This document shows positions 8,835 to 17,093 of a DNA stretch of 64,000 nucleotides, in pieces (the first letter of the stretch is position 1; each line of letters begins with the position of its first letter). Origin of the DNA: an uncultured Bacteroidales bacterium (GTDB lineage: Bacteria > Bacteroidota > Bacteroidia > Bacteroidales > UBA932); contig CALUSM010000001.1 of NCBI GenBank assembly GCA_944323445.1, positions 1 through 64,000 of the forward strand, in the 5' to 3' direction. The translations under genes and the position numbers were made by a program. Under the pieces are notes generated by a model. That model did not search any database. It saw nothing but the letters and a program-made list of their open reading frames with translations, and was not told the origin of the DNA.

Positions 8835-9905
8835 ATGAGAAAATTCAGTATATTTCTACTTGCTGTGATTGTTGCCTCAGGCTGCGTCGGGGAAACAGGA
8901 ATGATTGACGAAGTAGTTTTGACTGAAAAAATAATAGCAGATGGAGTCAGTCTTCAAGCTGACTCCGTTTTTCAGTTTAAAGATTCCGTTTTTCAGTGGA
9001 AAGCCTGGGTTTATGATGACAGATATGCTGTATGTGCAATACAAGGAGAAACTTATTCAACGGCATTGTATGATTTGGAGTCTGGAGCGAGGTTGCATGA
9101 GTTCTTGTATTTTGGAAATGGGCCGAAAGAAGTAATTTTCCCATCGTATAGCCTGCAAAACGATACTTTGGTCATACATGACAAGAGCAGGAATATAATT
9201 TATCAAGTCCCATGTTGTAGATTCCCCGATATAGAAGTAGAGGAAGCTGGAAAAATGGAGGCTCTGTCGATTTCTACTATTCCGTATAAAGGTGGTTTTT
9301 TAGCATTGAATCCATATTGGTTCAAAAACGACAGGATGGGAATAGATAATAAGGAACCGATGCTGTATTTGACAGACGGGAAAGAAACACGGTATAATAG
9401 CAAAAAAACCTTAGCCATAAATGTAGTGCAGGGTCCACTACTATACAGTGATGTGAAAGATAGGGTCGCATTTGTTAATACATCGGAGGCCTGTGTAAGT
9501 ATTTTTGACGGCAACCTGGAAAAAGTGGCAGAGGTGTCAGGGCCTGCGGATTATGAGGTACAGTATATTCAGCACAAGACATCAAATGAGTTGTCCTTTT
9601 ATCAGGAACTGGCAACTTCTTACGTGTCTGCTGCCTCGGATAATGATTTTATATACCTTCTGTACGAAGGTGCTGTAAGGGATTCATACGATGATGCGGT
9701 GGATTGGGATTTCTCAAGCGAGAATCTCTATCTTTTTGTCCTGGACTGGAACGGGACATTTATTGAGAGCTATGTGTTGGATGGAATCAGAAGCCTTCAT
9801 TCTGTGCTCAGTGTAGGTGCTGAGCCTGGTATTATCTATGTGTCCACACTTGAATACGGTACAGAAGATTTTGCAATAAAGCGGTTTAATTTAAACAAAA
9901 GGTAA
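8835..9905 (+). CDS. 6-bladed beta-propeller lipoprotein (BF3164-like)
   Basis: 356 aa. Lipobox VASGC at residues 13-17. The body has repeated blades with aromatic and Asp-rich loops, for example HEFLYFGNGPKE and IYLLYEGA. This matches the TolB-like BF3164 group found next to NVEALA peptides. It starts 7 bp after the peptide gene and ends 1 bp before the next, so it is clearly part of one operon. Probably exported to the outer membrane; molecular role unknown. Confidence 0.75.
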   Translation: MRKFSIFLLAVIVASGCVGETGMIDEVVLTEKIIADGVSLQADSVFQFKDSVFQWKAWVYDDRYAVCAIQGETYSTALYDLESGARLHEFLYFGNGPKEVIFPSYSLQNDTLVIHDKSRNIIYQVPCCRFPDIEVEEAGKMEALSISTIPYKGGFLALNPYWFKNDRMGIDNKEPMLYLTDGKETRYNSKKTLAINVVQGPLLYSDVKDRVAFVNTSEACVSIFDGNLEKVAEVSGPADYEVQYIQHKTSNELSFYQELATSYVSAASDNDFIYLLYEGAVRDSYDDAVDWDFSSENLYLFVLDWNGTFIESYVLDGIRSLHSVLSVGAEPGIIYVSTLEYGTEDFAIKRFNLNKR

Positions 9906-9906
9906 A

Positions 9907-10374
9907 ATGAAGCGAAATTCGGTTTTCGTTCTTATTGCAATGTTTTTGTGCTCGTGTTCGAATGTGGATTATACTGCAAGTAAAAAACAGATAGAGAATT
10001 TCTTAAAACAAGAGAAATTTGTTTTGCCTGATACATTGCGGGAGAGTGTTCGGAAGGTTCAGGAAATATGCCCTGAGCCTTCATGTATAGTGTATGTCAC
10101 AGATGTCGGGTGCTCTTCATGCATTTTCCAGATAATAAAGGATTTTATTTCGATGAAAGATTATCACTCTGAGGTGAATGTCTGGATAGTGCCGAGTGAT
10201 GAAACCAGTACTTTGCAGATCAGGTATTATTTGAATGACAGAAAGGATGATTTGGGATTGTCAGATATTCCGTTCAGATACTTTGTAATGGAAGGTATAA
10301 TTGCTTCATCGGTGAGAGAAGGTCTGTATAGGTTTTCAAATGGTAAACTGGCAAATGTTTTACTTGTTGAATAG
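9907..10374 (+). CDS. CxxC lipoprotein, thioredoxin-like fold suspected
   Basis: 155 aa. Lipobox FLCSC at the N terminus. A strand-turn-helix VYVTDVGCSSCIFQI (about residues 64-78) carries a CxxC motif where thioredoxin-fold proteins keep it, and a later cis-Pro-like SDIPFRYFV follows. Last gene of the cluster. It might form or reshuffle the disulfides of the four-Cys peptide encoded two genes earlier (inference). Confidence 0.65.
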   Translation: MKRNSVFVLIAMFLCSCSNVDYTASKKQIENFLKQEKFVLPDTLRESVRKVQEICPEPSCIVYVTDVGCSSCIFQIIKDFISMKDYHSEVNVWIVPSDETSTLQIRYYLNDRKDDLGLSDIPFRYFVMEGIIASSVREGLYRFSNGKLANVLLVE

Positions 10375-10385
10375 TTAGTAAGGAG

Positions 10386-10733
10386 TTATTGCTCAATAAG
10401 ATGGCTGCTACGGCGGTCGTGCAGGAGGCCGGCGAGGGCGAGGAGGAAGACGGCTAGGACAATGCCGGTGACGGGGCCGGCGGGGGTGGTCAGGGCCGAA
10501 TGAAGGAGGGCGGAGAGCCTCGAGAGGAAGTCTGAGACGGGACCAATCAGCAAACTCAGGTCAATGCCGTAGCGGCGGAGGATGATGACGGCTGCGGCGA
10601 TGACAGCGGCTCCGCCGAGGATGCCGCCGGCGACGGCTGCGGCGCGTGTCCTGCGGGCTGCGGCCCTCTCCCGCACCTCGATTCTATGCATCACCCTGTC
10701 GGTGAAGTCTTCCGGTAATCTGATATTTTCCAT
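10386..10733 (-). CDS. Two-helix membrane protein, putative anti-sigma factor
   Basis: 115 aa. A short cytoplasmic N-terminal segment (LPEDFTDRVMHRIEVRERAAARR) is followed by membrane helices at about 31-52 and 86-106. It starts 9 bp after the sigma factor gene, the usual place for a cognate anti-sigma. No zinc-binding HxxxCxxC motif is present, so it is not the ZAS type. Function by position only. Confidence 0.6.
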   Translation of the reverse strand: MENIRLPEDFTDRVMHRIEVRERAAARRTRAAAVAGGILGGAAVIAAAVIILRRYGIDLSLLIGPVSDFLSRLSALLHSALTTPAGPVTGIVLAVFLLALAGLLHDRRSSHLIEQ

Positions 10734-10742
10734 GGTGTCCTC

Positions 10743-11318
10743 CTATTTTTCCAGGTCCTTATCTATTTTCAGCATCCGTGCCAGCCGGTTGCGGCAGCGG
10801 AAGAGCCGTACCTTGACATTGGCCTGAGTCATGCCTGTGATCTGTTCAAGATCGGCGATGCTGCGGCCCTCCTCGTAGAACGCGCTGATCAGGAACCGGT
10901 CCTGCGGTTCGAGTGCCGCCACCGCCCTTTCCAGAGCCTCGTACTGCCTCTCGCGCAGCTCTTTCATCTCCCGGTCCTCCCCGCTTTCGAGCCATGCGCT
11001 GCTCTCCTGCAGCTCCCGTTCCGTGAACCTTTCCCGGCTTACCGTCCATTTCCTTTTCCTCAGCGACGAGACCGCGAGGTGCCAGGCGATGCTGTAGAGC
11101 CAGGTGGAGATGGAGCTCTCGCCCCTGTACCTGCCCAGGGAGAAATATGCCTTGACAAATGTCTCCTGCGCCAGGTCCTCCGCATCCTCCCTGCTGCCCG
11201 TCACCCGGTAGAGCACTGAGAAAATCATGCCGCTGTGAGCGTCCACCAGCTGACGGAAGAGGTCCTTGTCCCCTTCCATTATCTTAAGGATCAGTGCGCT
11301 CTCTTCGGCTCTTGTCAT
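10743..11318 (-). CDS. ECF-family RNA polymerase sigma factor
   Basis: 191 aa. Region 2 holds DAEDLAQETFVKAYFSLGRYRGESSISTWL (about 46-75) and region 4 holds EGRSIADLEQITGMTQANVKVRLFRCRNRLARML at the C terminus, the -35-reading HTH. It directs polymerase to ECF promoters. The sequence upstream has two matching divergent ECF-type promoters, one of which would drive this gene, so it is likely autoregulated. The putative anti-sigma follows in the operon. Confidence 0.93.
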   Translation of the reverse strand: MTRAEESALILKIMEGDKDLFRQLVDAHSGMIFSVLYRVTGSREDAEDLAQETFVKAYFSLGRYRGESSISTWLYSIAWHLAVSSLRKRKWTVSRERFTERELQESSAWLESGEDREMKELRERQYEALERAVAALEPQDRFLISAFYEEGRSIADLEQITGMTQANVKVRLFRCRNRLARMLKIDKDLEK

Positions 11319-11344
11319 AGGTGCGGTATTCTGTCTTTAGATAA

Positions 11345-11428
11345 GACGAATGTAAATGTAAAAGGTTACACTGAAATTTAAAAATTAATTTTTTCAAAAA
11401 ACATGTAACCTTTTCCCGCTTATGCGTC
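11345..11428. promoter_or_regulatory. Divergent twin ECF-type promoters
   Basis: Plus strand: TGTAACCTTTT at 11404-11414, 10 nt, then CGTC at 11425-11428. Minus strand: the same TGTAACCTTTT at 11370-11360, 11 nt, then CGTC at 11348-11345. An AAC-containing -35 and a CGTC -10 are hallmarks of ECF promoters. They face the sigma gene and the membrane-protein gene at 11470. Confidence 0.75.
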
Positions 11429-11469
11429 AAAGATGCAAACGGAACATATAAACCTTAAAATATAAAGTT

Positions 11470-11871
11470 ATGAATGGAGCAATTATTTGTGCGATAATTT
11501 TCTACTTCGTTTATCGCGTACTCGAGAACCTGATTCACCGCAAGGAGCGGCTTATCATCGCCCAGAAGATAGAGACCCTCGACCCTCAGAAGAGCGGGCA
11601 GATGGACCTGAACAAGTGGTTCGGGGCAGCGGCTCCCAACAAGTATGCGCCTCTGCGGTGGGGCCTGCTGCTGACCGGAGCTGCTTTGGGCATCATACTG
11701 GCATTTTTTATACATCAGGGTCTGTATCCTGAAATGAAATGGTACAGTACGGGAGCCGAGATGCTGTATTTTGGCCTGACATTCCTCTTCGCCGGTATCG
11801 GCCTGCTGATATCGTTCATGCTTGAAAGGAAGTTCTCCGCAGAGGATGCGGAGAAATCCTCCAAGCAGTAG
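11470..11871 (+). CDS. Membrane protein, likely DUF6249-like, in the ECF regulon
   Basis: 133 aa with three hydrophobic helices: N-terminal (AIICAIIFYFVYRVL), middle (GLLLTGAALGIILAFFI) and C-terminal (LTFLFAGIGLLISFML). The first cytoplasmic loop is basic (IHRKERLIIAQK). It resembles small Bacteroidota membrane proteins that follow ECF sigma genes. Divergent from the sigma factor and probably a direct target. Confidence 0.7.
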   Translation: MNGAIICAIIFYFVYRVLENLIHRKERLIIAQKIETLDPQKSGQMDLNKWFGAAAPNKYAPLRWGLLLTGAALGIILAFFIHQGLYPEMKWYSTGAEMLYFGLTFLFAGIGLLISFMLERKFSAEDAEKSSKQ

Positions 11872-11885
11872 AATATTCATGTAGA

Positions 11886-13940
11886 TTATTTCCGTACGAT
11901 GCGGCCGACGGCCTCGAGCAGCGGATCCACGCTGACCTCGGAGCCGACGGCCTGCTGCATCCATATCTGAGGGGTCAGGCGGCCGAGGGTGTAGATGCGG
12001 CGGATCTCCGAGGCGAACTCAGACTTGGTGCGGCACTGGGCCAGATGGCTCTCGAGCTGGTACTCGATGATGTGGCCGAAGGGGTAGTTGGGCAGGTACA
12101 TCGGGGAGTTGATCATGTGCGAGTAGACGGCCAGCAGGGGACAGTCGGGGGTGCCGAGCACGGGGGCGTAGTACTTGTTCCATACGTCCTTGGCTATGCT
12201 GTTGACGGCATCGCGCAGCTCGGCGGCCGTGGCTTCGGGATGGCTGTAGAGCCACTGCCAGGTGTACATGTCGGTCAGGGCCACTCCCATGATCTCGTAG
12301 GCGCCCCAGAAGATGTCGAGGGTGGTGTTGTCGTCCATCGCGTAGTCGAAGCCGAGGAGCTGGAGGTCGCGCTTCTGGAAGATGAAGGCGAGGGCCTCGG
12401 TGTAGGCGGTGTTGGGTACGCCGTTGAGCATGTAGTAATCGATGTTGTAGAGGTCGAGGGTCTGCTCGACGTTGTGGCCGAACTCGTGGACGGCGATGTT
12501 GTAGCCCTTGTAGTCCATGCCCTTGTCTCCGATACGGGTGCGCAGGCGGGCGGGCTCCCAGCGTCCCTGTGCTCCCCAGGCATGGCCTGAGCCGCGGGCC
12601 GGTTCCACTACGATGCGGTCAGCCAGGTAGCGGGCATCCTTGGCGGAGAAACCGAGGGCTCTCAGCATACGCGGCATGTCATCGGCGAATGCCTGCGCGT
12701 CAGGATATTTGCGCCGGGTCATCTCGGTCAGTTCGTCCTCGGGCATGGCCGAGCGGCTCTTGAATCCGTCGTACCAGATGTCGTAGGGTCTCAGGTCGCG
12801 GCCCAGGCGCTCGCGGATGACGGCGGCCACCTCCTTTATCTCGGGCGAGGAGATCAGATGGATGAACAGCTCCTCGATGTCCTTAGCGGACACTTCCATG
12901 CCCTCCTCGAAGTTGCGGGCGATGCCGGTGGGCAGCTCAGGGCTGTAGAGGTCGATCTGCTCTTCCACATGGAAGGTGTTGAGGATATGCGAGTAGCGCA
13001 CGTCGGTCTCGGGCTGGAGCTGCACTTCCTTGCCGTCCTTCCAGGTCTTGTTGGAATAGGGTGCCCAGTCGTAAGCCGGGTTGTTCACCACGTCTTTCGG
13101 GATGGTCTGGTCCACGATACGGAGCATCACCTGGAAGATCATCTCCTGTTTCTCGTTTGCGTTGGGGATGTCAGCGTAGTTGCTCTTGAGCTCGTCGCGC
13201 AGGTTCCAGTGCGAGAGCAACACCATGTCCTCGGGGAAGAGGCGGCGGCCGTCATCTGTGAGCAAATGTCCCATCATGATATTGTAAGAGGCGATGTAGT
13301 TCTCGCAGCCGCTGAGTACTTGGGCGTAACGGGCCTTGACTGCTGCCGGCACTCTGGTGGTGAATGCGTCTCCCATGCGGGCGTAGGCCCAGTCGAGACG
13401 GCTCCAGTCCTTCCCGAGGGTGTTTTTCTCCTCGAGGGTGTAGAACGGGAAGTTGAGGATGGTGACGAATGCCGTCTTGTTGGCGAAGAGGTCGTCCGAC
13501 AGGTGAGAATAGGGGTCGAATGCTCCGAGGATGTAGTCTATCCCGGTGAGCTCCGGGCCGGTCAGATGCAGCGGAGCCTGCAGCCGCACGGCCACTTGGT
13601 TGGATGTGCCGTAAAGGGTCTCAAATGCCGCCGACAGTTTGTCGAACAGCGCCTTGCGGTCCTCAGGCGTGGCAGCGTAACTTTCGGTTGCGAACTGCCC
13701 GAACTCCGCTTCAGTGCCGTCCTCAGCCCTCCACAGTGCTGCCGCCTGGGCCACGCCCTTCTGCACCAGTGCCTGGTCAGCCTGCGGACATTTCTCCACG
13801 ATGGCCTGTACCGTCCTACCGACGGTCTCTTCCGAAATATTGCTCATGGTCTTCTGTTGATTGCCGTTATTGTTTCCGTTACAGCCGCTCATAATCATCG
13901 TTGCCGCGGCCAGCATGACAGTAGGTATCCGTTTCATCAT
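11886..13940 (-). CDS. Lipoprotein zinc metallopeptidase (HExxH)
   Basis: 684 aa. Lipobox MIMSGC near residue 20. A zincin core is seen at NIAVHEFGHNVEQ (HEFGH, about residues 486-490) with a downstream TEALAFIF that offers the third zinc ligand Glu. The arrangement recalls gluzincin M2/M3-type helical peptidases. Natural substrate unknown. Single gene, convergent with 11470. Confidence 0.8.
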   Translation of the reverse strand: MMKRIPTVMLAAATMIMSGCNGNNNGNQQKTMSNISEETVGRTVQAIVEKCPQADQALVQKGVAQAAALWRAEDGTEAEFGQFATESYAATPEDRKALFDKLSAAFETLYGTSNQVAVRLQAPLHLTGPELTGIDYILGAFDPYSHLSDDLFANKTAFVTILNFPFYTLEEKNTLGKDWSRLDWAYARMGDAFTTRVPAAVKARYAQVLSGCENYIASYNIMMGHLLTDDGRRLFPEDMVLLSHWNLRDELKSNYADIPNANEKQEMIFQVMLRIVDQTIPKDVVNNPAYDWAPYSNKTWKDGKEVQLQPETDVRYSHILNTFHVEEQIDLYSPELPTGIARNFEEGMEVSAKDIEELFIHLISSPEIKEVAAVIRERLGRDLRPYDIWYDGFKSRSAMPEDELTEMTRRKYPDAQAFADDMPRMLRALGFSAKDARYLADRIVVEPARGSGHAWGAQGRWEPARLRTRIGDKGMDYKGYNIAVHEFGHNVEQTLDLYNIDYYMLNGVPNTAYTEALAFIFQKRDLQLLGFDYAMDDNTTLDIFWGAYEIMGVALTDMYTWQWLYSHPEATAAELRDAVNSIAKDVWNKYYAPVLGTPDCPLLAVYSHMINSPMYLPNYPFGHIIEYQLESHLAQCRTKSEFASEIRRIYTLGRLTPQIWMQQAVGSEVSVDPLLEAVGRIVRK

Positions 13941-14020
13941 ATTGCGCAGTGTTTAGCCATTACGCATACAAAGATATGAAAATTAACCATATATTTGTTG
14001 TCTGTTTTAGAATAAGTAAA

Positions 14021-14515
14021 ATGGTTATGAATGAAAGGAATATACGGATGAGGTGGAGCAGGAGTGCCGTGGCGTGGACTGTGGTTTTCGTAGCACTTAT
14101 GGTCATTCTGGCAGCAGAAGGTATTGAAGAGTGGCGGAATGGAGAGCCGGATGCGGGTATAGTATGTTGGGTGATAGCCGCTGTGGTGTCAGTCTGTGCC
14201 CTTTGGACTCCGTTGCGTATCATCGTGACGGACCGGCAGATCCAACTGTGCCGCCCGGTTGGCCGCCTGCGTATCAACCGCAGCGATATCGTCAGGGTTG
14301 AGGAAGTCTCTTCCGGTGTCGTCCTGAATTCGTTCCGGGTGGGCAGCGGCGGTCCGTTCGGTTATTGGGGCCGTTGGCAGAGCGACTCTTTGGGCTGGTA
14401 CACTCTTTTCGCCACAAATTTAAAAGACCTGTGTTTAATCAGGCTCTCCAATGGCAGGGCCTACATCGTCAGCAGCCGTACTCTGCTGTTGACCATAAAG
14501 CAAGAGAAATTTTGA
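14021..14515 (+). CDS. Membrane PH-like domain protein, unknown
   Basis: 165 codons from ATG 14021 (14027 is also possible). The open frame runs further upstream, but a TATATTTG box at 13990-13997 puts the transcript start just before this ATG. Two membrane helices (AWTVVFVALMVILAA and WVIAAVVSVCALW) are followed by a compact beta domain (LRIIVTDRQIQLCRPVGRL) that looks like a bacterial PH domain. Function unknown. Confidence 0.6.
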   Translation: MVMNERNIRMRWSRSAVAWTVVFVALMVILAAEGIEEWRNGEPDAGIVCWVIAAVVSVCALWTPLRIIVTDRQIQLCRPVGRLRINRSDIVRVEEVSSGVVLNSFRVGSGGPFGYWGRWQSDSLGWYTLFATNLKDLCLIRLSNGRAYIVSSRTLLLTIKQEKF

Positions 14516-14557
14516 TAATGCGCTTGTAATCAAATGTGTATAAATTGATGGATTGCT

Positions 14558-15178
14558 TTATGGCCTGTCGGAATGTGAGTAGTTGCTTTGGGGCGCAGTG
14601 TGGTGGGCGAGGCTGAACTCGCAGCCGCAGTACTGCTGGTTGTAGAACTGGCGGACGAGGATGTTGCGGCGTTCATAGAGGCCGCCCTTGCGCCAGTTGC
14701 GGTCCCAGAAGCGGGTCAGGCCCCGGCCGCAGTGCTCCTCGGCGTAGAAGCCGGCCTCGTTGATCTGCCGGATGTCCTTCCAGCGGGAGGAGGCGAGGGT
14801 GGTGGTGAAGAGGGGGAAGCCGTGATCTGCTGCGTAGGAGGCTGCTGTGCAGAGGCGGTGCCTGAAGCAGGCGAGGCAGCGTCCGCCCCGTTCCGGCTCG
14901 TCTTCCAGTCCGACAGTGCATTCCAGCCATTGTGCGTGCTGTTGCTCCCACGGGCCTCCTGCATTGTCCCCGGTATTGCTCCCGTCCAAGTCCACTATCG
15001 CCACCCCGATTTCCCTAGCGTACCTCACTATCTCATTTTTCCGCTTGAGATACTCCTCCTCTGGGAAAATGTTGGGGTTGTAGAAGAGGATGGTCGGTTC
15101 ATAGCCGTTCTGTCCCATCCATTCGAGGATGGCGGCGGAGCAGGGGGCGCAACAGGAGTGCAGAAGTACTTTTTCCAT
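14558..15178 (-). CDS. queH: Epoxyqueuosine reductase QueH
   Basis: 206 aa, DUF208 family. The N-terminal HSCCAPC holds the adjacent Cys pair, and C-terminal Cys (CLACFRHR, and QYCGCEF) complete the iron-sulfur and redox set. It performs the last step of queuosine synthesis in tRNA. Divergent from the fusion gene at 15225. Confidence 0.92.
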   Translation of the reverse strand: MEKVLLHSCCAPCSAAILEWMGQNGYEPTILFYNPNIFPEEEYLKRKNEIVRYAREIGVAIVDLDGSNTGDNAGGPWEQQHAQWLECTVGLEDEPERGGRCLACFRHRLCTAASYAADHGFPLFTTTLASSRWKDIRQINEAGFYAEEHCGRGLTRFWDRNWRKGGLYERRNILVRQFYNQQYCGCEFSLAHHTAPQSNYSHSDRP

Positions 15179-15224
15179 TGGATTGGCGCTGGGATTTTAT
15201 ATTTTTGCGAAAATATTGAAAATT

Positions 15225-16742
15225 ATGGAAAGTAAAAAGGAACTTCGCAAATTGATATCGATGCGCAAGAAGCAGGTGCCCCTCGAGGAGCGCCGCCGCC
15301 GCTCTGTGCCTGTGATGGAGCGTCTGATGGCGCTGCCGCGTTTCCGAAAGGCTCGGAATATTCTGTTCTACTGGGCAATGCAGGATGAGGTGGCGACTCA
15401 GGACGCTGTGCTCGCCTGTGCTGCGGCCGGGAAGAATGTGTTTCTGCCGGTGGTGGACGGGGATTTCTTGAGAATCAGAAGGTTCTCCGGTCGGGCCGCG
15501 CTGACTCCGGGCGAATCGTACGCTATTCCGGAGCCTGTGGAGGGGTCGGAGGAAGTGCGTATCTCCGATATCGACCTGGTCGTGGTGCCTGGAGTGGCCT
15601 TCGATATGGACGGCGGCCGGATGGGACGCGGCAAGGGTTTCTACGACAGGCTGCTGGCAGGGGCATCGGACTGCTCTCAGGGCGGGCCGTACAAGGTCGG
15701 GGTCTGCTTCGATTTTCAGGTGGTGGATGCGGTGCCCAGGGAGGCTCACGATATGCTGATGGATGCGGTGGTGTGCGAGTCGCGTACTGAAATCATCCGC
15801 AATGACAACCGGGTGTGCTCGGTGTTCTGCATCCGCTATCCGATAGTCTCCGGCGGAATGGTCTGGTGCAGCGGGTGGAGGCTGGCTTCGGCGGTGAGTG
15901 CCGCGGGCAGTCTGGGTCTGCTCGGTGCCGGGTCGATGAAGCCTGAGCTGCTGCGGGAGCATATCGCCGCATGCCGCGCCGCTACTGACAGGCCGTTCGG
16001 GGTCAATGTCCCGCTGATGTCTCCGTATGCCGCAGAGCTGATGGAGGTGGTGCTGTCTGAGAAGGTGCCGGTGGTGTTTACCTCGGCCGGTAATCCCAAG
16101 ACATGGACACCGAGGCTCAAGGATGCCGGGGTGAAGGTCGCGCATGTGGTGTCGAGTTCGAAGTTCGCGGTCAAATGCGCTGAGGCCGGGGTCGATGCGG
16201 TGGTGGCCGAGGGGTTCGAGGCCGGCGGTCACAATGGCCGGGAGGAGACGGCTACGATGGTGCTGGTGCCTCAGGTCAGGGCGGCTGTGTCGCTGCCTCT
16301 GCTGGCGGCGGGCGGTATCGTCTCTGGTGCGGGCATGGCTGCGGCCTTCGCTCTCGGAGCCGAGGGCGTGCAGGTCGGTACCCGTTTCGCCCTGTGCCGC
16401 GAGAGCAGTGCCAGCGAGGAGTTCAAGCAGCTCTGTCTCGGGCTCAAGGAGGGCGATACGATGCTTGCCCTCAAGAAGGTGAGCCCGACCCGCCTGATCA
16501 AGAACGATTTCTATGCACAGGTGCAGGAGGCAGAGGACCGCGGGGCTTCGAAAGAAGAGCTCGTGGAACTGCTGGGACGCGGTCGGGCCCGTCAGGGTAT
16601 CTTCGAAGGCGACCTGTCAGCCGGCGAGCTGGAGATAGGCCAGGGCGTCTCCCTCATCTCCGACCTGCCCTCGGCTGCCGATATCGTCCGCTCGATGGTG
16701 GACGGCTACCGTCAGGCCGTGGCCGGGATGGAGGTGCTGTAA
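15225..16742 (+). CDS. Fusion: 5-formyl-THF cyclo-ligase plus nitronate monooxygenase/FabK-like protein
   Basis: 505 aa from ATG 15225, preceded by TATATTTTTG. Residues 1-190 are a cyclo-ligase (RKARNILFYWAM, then VPGVAFDMDGGRMGRGKGFYDR), which converts 5-formyl- to 5,10-methenyl-tetrahydrofolate with ATP. Residues 200-505 are an FMN-dependent nitronate monooxygenase or enoyl-ACP-reductase-like barrel (YPIVSGGMVWCSGWRLASAV, EGFEAGGHNGREE, GAEGVQVGTRF). These are normally separate proteins. The join (NDNRVCSVFCIRYP) has no start codon or stop between the parts, so it is a true fusion or the result of a lost stop. Confidence 0.85.
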   Translation: MESKKELRKLISMRKKQVPLEERRRRSVPVMERLMALPRFRKARNILFYWAMQDEVATQDAVLACAAAGKNVFLPVVDGDFLRIRRFSGRAALTPGESYAIPEPVEGSEEVRISDIDLVVVPGVAFDMDGGRMGRGKGFYDRLLAGASDCSQGGPYKVGVCFDFQVVDAVPREAHDMLMDAVVCESRTEIIRNDNRVCSVFCIRYPIVSGGMVWCSGWRLASAVSAAGSLGLLGAGSMKPELLREHIAACRAATDRPFGVNVPLMSPYAAELMEVVLSEKVPVVFTSAGNPKTWTPRLKDAGVKVAHVVSSSKFAVKCAEAGVDAVVAEGFEAGGHNGREETATMVLVPQVRAAVSLPLLAAGGIVSGAGMAAAFALGAEGVQVGTRFALCRESSASEEFKQLCLGLKEGDTMLALKKVSPTRLIKNDFYAQVQEAEDRGASKEELVELLGRGRARQGIFEGDLSAGELEIGQGVSLISDLPSAADIVRSMVDGYRQAVAGMEVL

Positions 16743-17093
16743 TATCGTTTCCCGCAATTCGTTGCCGTTGTTGCAGGAACGGATGTCCCCCACCTTCGGA
16801 AGGTGGTTGAGGCCGGGAGGCGAAGGATCTAATGGTAAGTGCAGGAGCGGGGTGTTTTGATAAGTTCTGGATTTAGAGGTAGTTGGAAATATAACGAGAG
16901 TCTTTCGGATATTTTGATGCGGCCGAAAGACTCTCGTTGTATTGCGATATAATTGGTTGTCAATGTTTTACAAATAATAACCGCTGCAGTATTTACCGTT
17001 AGTTGTGAATAGCTTACAAGTGGTCACAAGTGGTCGTACCGCAACGGCAGCAAATCGCGGGAAACGGTGCCGTTGTGGAAGTGGGAAGGAGGT
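16743..17093. other. Intergenic region with several hairpins
   Basis: 351 bp between converging genes, no ORF of note. It holds CCACCTTCGGAAGGTGG (about 16789-16805), a perfect 15-bp inverted repeat at 16894-16908 and 16923-16937, the doubled word ACAAGTGGTC (about 17017-17036), and a third inverted pair around 17039-17074. Likely terminators or a small repeat element. Confidence 0.5.
16894..16937. repeat. 15-bp perfect inverted repeat
   Basis: ACGAGAGTCTTTCGG and its exact reverse complement, separated by 14 nt. No T-run follows closely, so it is not a classic terminator. Confidence 0.6.
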
